DNA from: Isotricha intestinalis
Lineage: Eukaryota > Ciliophora > Litostomatea > Vestibuliferida > Isotrichidae
Direction of reading: 5' to 3'
Assembly: GCA_023807065.1 (NCBI GenBank)
Contig: JAJJLU010000381.1
Span: forward strand, 1 to 59,202
Length of the DNA stretch: 59,202 nt
Position numbers and translations under genes: made by a program
The notes under the pieces: model-generated
What the model saw: the letters and a program-made list of their open reading frames with translations, nothing else
Databases searched by the model: none
Told to the model about the DNA's origin: nothing
In this document: in pieces, positions 52,021-59,202 of the stretch
Layout of the letters: every line of letters starts with the position of its first letter
How positions within the stretch are numbered: the first letter of the stretch is position 1

Positions 52021-52815
52021 TTATAAATTTTCTTTATAATAGTCTCTTAATCTATTTTTTTGAAAATCTAAATTTCTATTATATATTTCAAACATTATTT
52101 TATTATCTTTGATTATATAAGGGAAACATAATCTAGAATTAAAAGTATCTATTTTAGATTCAAAAAAAATTTTTTTGTTTGAATATTTTTTCTCTTTTTT
52201 TTTGATTAATCTTTTATTTTCCTTGAAAAAATTATCTGTTATTTTTTGGATTTTTAATTTTTTATTAAATAAATTTTTATTGTTTTCTATATTAATTCTA
52301 CTTTCAGTTAAATTTTTATTTATTGTATTTTCTTGTTTTTTTTGAAAATTTCTTCCTTTATATTTAGTATTATTTGGTGTTATTGTGAAAAATTCAAAAA
52401 TTTTTTTTTTATTTTCATTTTTGATAGATTGAATATTATTAACTGAATTATCCTTTTTTACTTTTATCAATGGAGATTTTTCAATAAAATTTTTGAAACT
52501 ATTTTTTGCTTTTAAAGATTTTAAAAGTATTTTCTTTTTAGAGTGAGATTTTACTTTTTGTTTTAAAAATGAGTCAATATTATTATTTATTGAAGAATCA
52601 TCATCCGAAAAATTTTTGGGATTATTTATTTTTTTTATTTGAATAGTTTTATTATATTTTTTAATAGATGTTAATGAAAAACAAGTTTCTTCAGATTGAA
52701 TTGTAGAATATTTTCTACCATAATTTTTGTTATTGTTTCTTCCATAATATTTAACACCAATTAAATCAATTTTTTTATCTAATAAATCTTTACTTGAATT
52801 TTTATATAATTTCAT
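52021..52815 (-). CDS. Unknown basic protein
   Basis: A 264-residue, strongly Lys-rich, mostly disordered protein with no recognised domain, signal or membrane segment. The last 40 residues (with SRLCFPYIIKDNKIMFEIYN) are more ordered. It diverges from the next gene with 78 bases between the start codons, so they share a promoter region. Confidence 0.5.
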   Translation of the reverse strand: MKLYKNSSKDLLDKKIDLIGVKYYGRNNNKNYGRKYSTIQSEETCFSLTSIKKYNKTIQIKKINNPKNFSDDDSSINNNIDSFLKQKVKSHSKKKILLKSLKAKNSFKNFIEKSPLIKVKKDNSVNNIQSIKNENKKKIFEFFTITPNNTKYKGRNFQKKQENTINKNLTESRINIENNKNLFNKKLKIQKITDNFFKENKRLIKKKEKKYSNKKIFFESKIDTFNSRLCFPYIIKDNKIMFEIYNRNLDFQKNRLRDYYKENL

Positions 52816-52893
52816 TAAAATTAAAAATTTTATTATTTCATTTTAATTGTTAAAAAATATCATATAAACTTTTTTCTATATAGCAAAATTTAA

Positions 52894-53746
52894 ATGGAAC
52901 AAGATACTAATAATGGTAGTGACAATGAAAGCAATATTTCAGTTTATAATAAAGAAATATCAATTGATGATATAATAGAAATATCATCAAATGAAGAAGA
53001 AGAAAATGAACTATTAAATCAAAGTTTAGATTTTAAACAAAGTGTATCAATTAATTTAAATCTTTCAATAGAAAATGAAAAAAATCAAAGTGAAATTGAA
53101 GAAAAAAAAGAGTTAGATAATAATAACATAAAATATAATCCTCCAAAAATTTCTAAACTTAAACCAAAGAAAACTAATGATCAAATAAGTCCAATGAAGT
53201 TAAATCTTAAATTATTTGGAAATAATATTTCAGAAAATAAAAGAATAAATGATGTTGTGTATAATTATTCCCTTGATCAATCTGATGCAATATCATGTCC
53301 TGATGAAGATGAGAATGATTTTGATGATATAAATTCAAATGATAAAATATTTAAAAAAACAATGAAAAAACTCAATTTAATTGAATTAAGAAAACAAATG
53401 AAAAATATAAAATTAGAATTTGAAGAAAATGATAATAAATTAAAAGAATATGAAAATATATTAAACAGTGATAGTATATTTAATAAAAATAAAAAGAGAA
53501 GAAAAAGTATATTTTAAAAAATATATTCAACAACAAGAAGAAATAAATTGGCTTTTTTCTTCTAATGGTCCAATGGCTTCTTTAAATAATATTAATCAGA
53601 GATCTATTTCAAATACATTATATAGGTCAAATACTTCTTTTGCAAATAATAGATTTAGATTGAGAAATAGTAATATTTCAATTTTGGGAATTTTAGAAAG
53701 TGTTGTTAATATGAAAAAAGAAAGAAACACAGTTACTGTAATTTAA
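52894..53746 (+). CDS. Unknown acidic protein (2 exons)
   Basis: Two exons join across a 31-nt intron (53507-53537) in phase 1, giving 273 residues. The N-terminal 150 residues are acidic and disordered (runs of Glu, Asp and Asn). A coiled-coil helix follows (about 160-195: LIELRKQMKNIKLEFEEN), then a Ser/Asn-rich tail. No domain is recognised. Without splicing, the protein would end at a TAA in the intron. Confidence 0.6.
53507..53537 (+). other. Intron, 31 nt
   Basis: Begins GTATATTTT and ends AACAACAAG. It contains the TAA that stops the first open frame, and removing it restores the downstream frame (EINWLFSSNGP). Confidence 0.75.
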
Positions 53747-53967
53747 AAATAAAATAAACAATTTTATTTTTTAATGTTTTTTTTTTAAGAGTAATTTTGA
53801 TTATTAGTTGTTTTTTTTAAGAGTTTATAAATAAAAAATTATTTTAGATTGAACTAAATTTTAATTTATTATTATTAGCTTTTGATTTGGATTATTTAGG
53901 ATTTATTTGCAAATTTAATAAAAGTTTATTTTTTTTTTCTTAATTTTCTTTAAATATTAAAAATAAT

Positions 53968-54639
53968 ATGAATAATTACTATTTAATTGTTACAATTGAA
54001 AATTACCCAAGTAGAAATGAAATATTACTTTTCTTCAATGATTTTATAATTAATAATAAAATAAATTCAGATTATAATATTGAAAATTCTTCAAATTGTA
54101 TAAAAATAAAATTTCTAGAATCAGAAATAGGATATTTATTTGTTCAACAATTCAAAAAATCAATATCAGGTAATGAATTTTATAAAAATATATCAATTAA
54201 AATAAATGAAAAACAAAAGAAATTAAAATTAAAATCAAAATCAACTTCAAATATTTTTTCAAAAAGAGAAAAAGGAAACTCTCATACTACAAATAATGTT
54301 AATTTATCATCATTAAAAAATAATGTTTCAAAAATTATAGATAATTCTTATTTTCATAGACATATGTTAGATATATCTAATAAGGCAGGAGTAATAACAA
54401 ATTCTTCCCCTTATATGAATTTATTACATAAAGAATATCTAGATAAAATTGAAAGTAAGAAAAAATGGGTTTGTAATAAAGATTTTATTACTAGTGTCGG
54501 AAGAGCTATAAATAATAAAAATTTATTTGTGATTAATAATTATGTAAATATTACTCCTTCAATTTCTCCTCTTTTATATAAATTTAGAAATGAAAATAAA
54601 AAAAAATGGATGTCTATTAAAGGATTTATTCCTTATTAA
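53968..54639 (+). CDS. Unknown protein, possible RRM-like N-terminal fold
   Basis: A 223-residue protein. Residues 1-85 alternate strand and helix (YYLIVTIENYPS, then a helix, then CIKIKFLESEIGYLFVQQF) in the order expected of a small alpha/beta sandwich such as an RRM, though RNP motifs are not clear. The C-terminal half has two KKKW phrases (KKKWVCNKDF and KKKWMSIKGF) in an otherwise disordered region. The function is unknown. Confidence 0.5.
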   Translation: MNNYYLIVTIENYPSRNEILLFFNDFIINNKINSDYNIENSSNCIKIKFLESEIGYLFVQQFKKSISGNEFYKNISIKINEKQKKLKLKSKSTSNIFSKREKGNSHTTNNVNLSSLKNNVSKIIDNSYFHRHMLDISNKAGVITNSSPYMNLLHKEYLDKIESKKKWVCNKDFITSVGRAINNKNLFVINNYVNITPSISPLLYKFRNENKKKWMSIKGFIPY

Positions 54640-54891
54640 GAGAAAGTTCTTTATTTTATCATTTTTTTTTATTAGTTGAAATCAATTTTTATTAGTGATA
54701 ATTTAAACTAAAAAATTTTCATTATAAAATAAAATATTTATATATTTATTAAATGGTAAATAATTGTTTTGTAATTTTTACCTATTTAATAAAAACATTA
54801 TTTTATAAATATTTTTATAAAAGAATATATATTACTTATTATCCTAAATACTAATATATTAATAATATTCCAAATTAAATATAAAAAAAAA

Positions 54892-55983
54892 TTAAATTTG
54901 CTCATTCCACCATCTTTGAGTTATGGTATCAAGATTAATTTTTTCTCCTAACATAGGAGTAATAATATTAATTCCAGTATTTTCTGCCTCTTTAATAACT
55001 AAGTCTATGGATTCATGCCAAGGATGAAATGCCAAATCAAAAACAGCCCAATGAATGGGAAAAAGTTTAGTGGCTTTTAAATCTAAAGCAGCTTTAATAA
55101 CTTCTTTAGGAAATAAATGGCAATTTCTCCATCCAGTGTTATAAGCATCCATTTCCAAAGCAATTAAATCAAAAGTTATATTATATTGTTCACTGATTCT
55201 TTTAAAATGTTTTTGATAACCAGTATCTCCAGACCAAAAAATATTAATATTATTTTTTCCTAAAATAAGATAAGAATTAAATAAGGTTCTATTTTCATCT
55301 AATAAATATCTTCCAGAAAAATGTTGAGCTTCTTCTGCAATAATTTTAATAAAATCATCTTCAAAAATATCACCCCATCCTAACTCAGTAATTCGTTCAC
55401 TTTTAATTCCCCAACCTTCTAAAGTATATTTAATTCCTAAAGGAACAATAAAATGACCTTTTTTGAAAGATATCACAGTTTTCCTTTCTAAATGATCATA
55501 ATGATTATGAGTAATTATAATATAATCTAAATCAGGCAAATTATCTCTTTCAATTACTCTTTTTGTATATCTAGGAACACCTACAAAAATTGGAGAAGCA
55601 TTATCTAAAACAGGATCAATTATTAATCTTTTATTATTTAGTTCTATTATTGTGGATGAATGACCTAACCAATATAATGAGAAATTTTCTGGTTGAGGTG
55701 GAAAAGAGGATTTTTCTAAATATAATTGAGGAAATGGTTTTTTAGGTGCATCAAAAGAATGAAATATCATACTAATAATATCATATATAGAGCCTTTAGA
55801 CAATGAAGATTTTGTAACTTTTTTTGGTTCATATAAAGGCTCTTCTGCTGGATGGAATTTTCCATTATAAAAATATGAAAGATGACCATAACGTTTCGTT
55901 GATTCTTCTACTGATAAAGTTTTACCAAATTCTCTGAATAATAAATATATTAAAGTTACAATTTCGACAATAAATATTATCAT
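54892..55983 (-). CDS. NAPE-PLD/UlaG-like metallo-beta-lactamase-fold hydrolase
   Basis: A 363-residue protein with an N-terminal hydrophobic helix (about 1-20) that is either a signal or an anchor, and a metallo-beta-lactamase fold. The metal motif HNHYDH is intact at about residue 153. Other family blocks are LGHSSTIIELNNKRLIIDPV, then FWSGDTGY, then LFPIHWAVFDLAFHPW. These match the NAPE-PLD/RomA branch, which in animals releases N-acylethanolamines from membrane phospholipids and is widespread in bacteria. All zinc ligands that I can identify are present, so activity is likely. Bacterial origin is possible but not shown. Confidence 0.85.
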   Translation of the reverse strand: MIIFIVEIVTLIYLLFREFGKTLSVEESTKRYGHLSYFYNGKFHPAEEPLYEPKKVTKSSLSKGSIYDIISMIFHSFDAPKKPFPQLYLEKSSFPPQPENFSLYWLGHSSTIIELNNKRLIIDPVLDNASPIFVGVPRYTKRVIERDNLPDLDYIIITHNHYDHLERKTVISFKKGHFIVPLGIKYTLEGWGIKSERITELGWGDIFEDDFIKIIAEEAQHFSGRYLLDENRTLFNSYLILGKNNINIFWSGDTGYQKHFKRISEQYNITFDLIALEMDAYNTGWRNCHLFPKEVIKAALDLKATKLFPIHWAVFDLAFHPWHESIDLVIKEAENTGINIITPMLGEKINLDTITQRWWNEQI

Positions 55984-56054
55984 TTTTTTATTATTTAATT
56001 AATTAAATAAATTTCAAAGATATAAAAATTATCTTATTATTTATTACATTAAAA

Positions 56055-58112
56055 ATGAAAGTATTCTTATTATTTATTGCTCTTTTCATCATTTATTCAA
56101 ATTGTAATGAAGAATGTAATCAATTAATGTTAGATTATTTAAGAAATTTTAATCCAATGAATTTTTCAAATCCAGTAGTTTCAAGTGGAACAGGATATAA
56201 TGATTTTGGAAAATATGATTTATGTATTGAAAATAAATTTAAATATTACTTATATCAAATTAATTTTGAAGTTCCAACTGATAAATTGGTACCTTCTTTT
56301 CATGCTTTTATTGGTCTTTGTATTCCTCCAATATGTTATAATGAAACAACATTTGAATATTGGAAAGAATTGGCAGAATCATATTTAAAACTTCCAAAAG
56401 ATAATATGACTGTAATTAAAACAGTTGAAGAAAATGATAAATATTCAGATATTCATATTTCTGGATTTATTATTTTAATATTAATTGGTGTGTTTATATT
56501 ATTATCAAGTGGTTTACTTAAATGCTTTTTAGATTGGTTTAATGGTAATGAAGACGATAAAATAGAAGAAGAAGAATCTCAAAGATTATCAACTAATGAA
56601 GAAAGAAAAAGTGATATAAATGATTCTAATGACAAAATAAATAACAGTGTTGAAATTAATAGAGTATCATTTCCTCAAAATCAAGAGAAAGAAGTTGTTA
56701 AAAATAATGCTATTAAAAAAGGAATATTTAAAAATTTATTTGATATTCAATTCAATTATAATCGTATGTTTGATTTACCAAAAGATAAAAATATTAAAGC
56801 AATATATGGAATTAAAACTTTTACAATGATTTTTATAATGTATTTATCTATGATAATGACTTTTACTACTTACCCAATACCAATCAGAAATCCAGAAGGA
56901 ACATTAGAATATGTTCGTTCTTTTATATGGCAAATTTTCTTTGGTAACACTTACTGTTATGATATTTTCTTTTTCATTTCTGCTTTTTATTTATCATATA
57001 AATTTTCAAATAAAAAACAATCTGAATTCAAATTTTATATCTATAAAATCTTACATAAATTTCTCAGATGGTATCCTGTCTATTTAATTGTGTTTGCTAT
57101 TTATTACAAATTTCTTATAAAAACTTTAGATGGTCCTGTTTCTGGTCATTTATTTAATAATGAAATTGAATCTTGCCAAAAATATTATCCTTTTATATTA
57201 GGTTTATTACAGGATCTTACTTTAGGAGTTTTTAATGGAGATAAATTAAATCCTAACTATATTTGCTATAATTGGACTTGGTTTTCATGTAATTTATTTC
57301 ATTTTTATATTATTGGATGTATTTTAATGTATATTTATTCTAAAAATTCAAAAAATTTTTATATTATTTGTTTATCTTTATTAGGAATTTGTACTGGTTT
57401 GGAAATATTTATATTCATTAATAAAGATTATGGAATGACATATTATGAATTGCATATGAAAAATTATAATCAATATTTTACAAATTATTATTCTAAAATA
57501 TATATGAGAGCTCCAACATATTTAATTGGGTTATTATTTGGAGTTTATTATTCAAATAAAATCAAAGATGAAAATAGTTCAATATATGCTTTAAAAGATA
57601 AAAATTGTTTGAAATTTATATTTTACTACTTGGGTTTATTGATAGATTCACATTTAATTTTTGTAAGTTATTTTGCATATTCAACTAAAAATTCCATAAT
57701 GTTAAATAATGTAAATTTATTTGTAAGAGTCTTATATAATGTATTATCTCGAAAATTATTTATAATAGGCTTTTTCTTTTTAATACTTCCATTTTTACAA
57801 AATTGTTATTATTATTTAGGTGGATTTGTTAATGACGATTGTTATTCATTTTTAAATAAAATATTATTTACTTCGTATTTAATTAATCCCCTATTAATTA
57901 GATTTGTTTTGTTAAATGCAAGATATCAATTATATTTTGATGGATGGTATATTTTATTTTATGGAACCTCATGTGTTACAATATCATTTATATTAGGATT
58001 TATTTTTACATTATTATTTGAAATTCCAATGGACAACACTAAAATCTATTTATTTGATGATAAAGAAATGAAACAATATTCAAAATTAAATGAAGAGATT
58101 AAAAATGTATAA
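56055..58112 (+). CDS. NRF-6-like acyltransferase 3 membrane protein
   Basis: A 685-residue protein with a signal peptide (about 1-17), an extracellular Cys-containing NRF domain (about 18-130, with CIPPICYNETT), one membrane helix (about 135-155), a charged cytosolic loop, and then about ten membrane segments of the acyltransferase 3 fold (about 255-665). The first of these begins GIKTFTMIFIMYLSM after the YGIKT phrase. The family's usual His in that helix (R-x-x-x..x-H) is not evident. The architecture is that of nematode and insect NRF-6/NDG-4 proteins, which act in lipid or drug transport. The start shares a 71-base divergent gap with the NAPE-PLD-like gene. Confidence 0.82.
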   Translation: MKVFLLFIALFIIYSNCNEECNQLMLDYLRNFNPMNFSNPVVSSGTGYNDFGKYDLCIENKFKYYLYQINFEVPTDKLVPSFHAFIGLCIPPICYNETTFEYWKELAESYLKLPKDNMTVIKTVEENDKYSDIHISGFIILILIGVFILLSSGLLKCFLDWFNGNEDDKIEEEESQRLSTNEERKSDINDSNDKINNSVEINRVSFPQNQEKEVVKNNAIKKGIFKNLFDIQFNYNRMFDLPKDKNIKAIYGIKTFTMIFIMYLSMIMTFTTYPIPIRNPEGTLEYVRSFIWQIFFGNTYCYDIFFFISAFYLSYKFSNKKQSEFKFYIYKILHKFLRWYPVYLIVFAIYYKFLIKTLDGPVSGHLFNNEIESCQKYYPFILGLLQDLTLGVFNGDKLNPNYICYNWTWFSCNLFHFYIIGCILMYIYSKNSKNFYIICLSLLGICTGLEIFIFINKDYGMTYYELHMKNYNQYFTNYYSKIYMRAPTYLIGLLFGVYYSNKIKDENSSIYALKDKNCLKFIFYYLGLLIDSHLIFVSYFAYSTKNSIMLNNVNLFVRVLYNVLSRKLFIIGFFFLILPFLQNCYYYLGGFVNDDCYSFLNKILFTSYLINPLLIRFVLLNARYQLYFDGWYILFYGTSCVTISFILGFIFTLLFEIPMDNTKIYLFDDKEMKQYSKLNEEIKNV

Positions 58113-58838
58113 TTAGAATAAAAAAATAATTAAAAATAAAAAATTAATATAAAAGATAAAATATATTTAAATAAAATATAAAAAAAAAAGAAATATAATA
58201 AAAAAATGGAATTGAAAAAATAAAGACAAAAAAAGAAAAAAAAATGGGGGAAGTGAGATATTAAGGGACAATAAAGAGTAGAATATTTAGGAAGCAAGAG
58301 AACGATATATGAGTATTATGAGAGAGATATAATCGAAAATATTCAATAATATATACTTGAAAATTTTTGTTTAAGAATCCCAATCTTCACCCATTATATC
58401 AACTCAATTCTCTCTAAAAATCATCCTCTCAATCAGCCCAAATAATCAATATTTACTCCCCAAATTTTATCATCCAAATCCCCCAAAATTATATATATTT
58501 CTTTAATACTTTAATTTTATTCTACTTTTTATATATTATTTTACTGTTTATATGACGTTTTTTAATATTATATTATTCCCTAAATCTAAACTCAATCAAA
58601 TATATCTACAAGTTTATTTAACAATCCACATTCAAAGTAAGTAATATAGGTCAATCAACTGAAAGAATACATCAAATATCATAAATTAAATAATAAACAA
58701 GAATTTATCTATTTTGCTATTAGCTAATAAAATTAAATTATTCATATAAATCCATTATTTAATAGATAATTTTTGAAACCATTTTTTATTTTAAACCTGT
58801 TAAATATTTATAAAAAAATTTAAAATTGATCCTAACTT
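58113..58838. other. Non-coding region with sharp G/C skew switch
   Basis: From about 58200 to 58375 the plus strand is purine-rich: many G, almost no C, with GAGAG and GGGGG runs. From about 58376 to 58560 it flips to C-rich with almost no G (CCCATTA, CTCTCT, CCCCAAA, CCCCC). There is no long open frame. The switch could mark a transcription or replication boundary or a subtelomeric element. It is unlike the other spacers in the window. Confidence 0.55.
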
Positions 58839-59202
58839 TGAAATCCGGATAGATATATCCGCTTTCGTACCATTTGTTCATCATGGTAAGGTACTCTTTA
58901 TACGCCTGCGTATACATGCCATACTGCACGGCGCCGTCCTCATCCAGGAACCAGCCGTCCGTGATGCCGTAGGGCCACATCAGGTTATCCACACGGCCAT
59001 TGGTGGGAATATACAGGCCATAGATGCTGTCTTCCTTGATGCGCGCAAAAATCGTCTCGTAATCGCTGATCGTTTCGGGGATCTCAAAGCCATACTGATC
59101 CACGATTTCCTGCGTTGTATTCATGCGCAGATGATAAGGATCGCTTTTGCTGATGGAATAGAAAGCCATGACATGCCCGTTTTCATCTGTAGCTAAACGC
59201 CA
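58786..59202 (-). CDS. Bacterial ABC-transporter solute-binding protein, partial
   Basis: The minus-strand frame is open to the right edge of the window, so the 5' part is missing. About 120 residues match the extracellular solute-binding protein family 1 (sugar uptake lipoproteins of Firmicutes): DGAVQYGMYTQAYKEYLTMM followed by NKWYESGYIYPDF is its usual signature. GC content and codon use are bacterial (GGC, CTG, GCC) up to about 58838. Beyond that, the last 17 codons (VRINFKFFYKYLTGLK) are AT-rich host-like sequence read in frame by chance, and they end the frame. The gene is therefore cut at the junction. Confidence 0.85.
   Translation of the reverse strand, partial: WRLATDENGHVMAFYSISKSDPYHLRMNTTQEIVDQYGFEIPETISDYETIFARIKEDSIYGLYIPTNGRVDNLMWPYGITDGWFLDEDGAVQYGMYTQAYKEYLTMMNKWYESGYIYPDFKVRINFKFFYKYLTGLK

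Noticed and set aside
53500..53540. A second +1 frameshift site at TTT-TAA
   Set aside because: The two frames here also join through a clean 31-nt GTA...AG intron of the same type as the others, so frameshifting is not needed.
58113..58785. A second telomere at the right end of the chromosome
   Set aside because: CCCC-containing words occur, but there is no tandem CCCCAAT or ATTGGGG array, and the sequence runs on into bacterial DNA.

Overview
This window reads as a piece of an AT-rich eukaryotic genome with one end of a chromosome in it. It opens with five perfect CCCCAAT units (a telomere written C-strand first). After it come about 32 protein genes on both strands, packed tightly, with short, extremely AT-rich gaps. 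All three standard stop codons end genes (TAA mostly, TGA at the lipase and BEACH genes, TAG at the calpain and Myb genes) and glutamine is written CAA/CAG, so the standard code is in use. Seven introns can be placed. All are 25-41 nt, start GTA and end AG. Telomere right beside genes, tiny introns, gene density and gene content (cyclic-nucleotide-type K+ channel, PKA-like kinase, BEACH, calpain, PUF, DHHC, SHAQKY-type Myb) fit a ciliate macronuclear chromosome. A gut or rumen anaerobe of a standard-code lineage is my best guess (inference).

Layout. 0-4.8 kb: telomere, a large type I surface protein and a RING-H2 gene. 5.2-12.6 kb: a tandem RibD_C protein probably of bacterial origin, a B-box protein, a kinase, a membrane class 3 lipase and an unknown protein. 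12.9-17.8 kb: a calpain-like protein and an acetate-transporter-family protein. 18.2-29.6 kb: eight genes on the minus strand (small secreted protein, histidine acid phosphatase, K+ channel, DHHC acyltransferase, two unknown proteins sharing a motif, ArfGAP-like, possible N-myristoylated protein). 30.0-47.0 kb: eight plus-strand genes (PKA-like kinase, Myb, pseudokinase, a large LamG/PH/BEACH/WD40 protein, coiled coil, SPIN90-like, WD40, LRR-like), with decayed coding relics on both sides of the WD40 gene. 47.1-58.1 kb: PUF protein, kelch protein, three unknown proteins, an NAPE-PLD-like metallo-hydrolase and an NRF-6-like acyltransferase. 58.1-58.8 kb: non-coding with a sharp G/C skew switch. 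58.84-59.2 kb: abruptly GC-rich bacterial DNA encoding part of an ABC-transporter solute-binding protein, most likely an assembly chimera.

The genes are mostly signalling, membrane and trafficking functions with no operon-like pathway. A recurring theme is enzyme families with altered catalytic residues: kinases with DFS in place of DFG, a pseudokinase, a calpain with His changed to Arg, an acid phosphatase with SGQD, and an ArfGAP lacking the finger Arg. The BEACH gene needs one +1 frame change exactly at AAA-TAA, either an assembly indel in an A run or Euplotes-like programmed frameshifting. No wholly new multi-gene system is evident. The strongest leads are the 7-nt telomere repeat with a standard code, the AAA-TAA shift, the coding relics and the bacterial junction.
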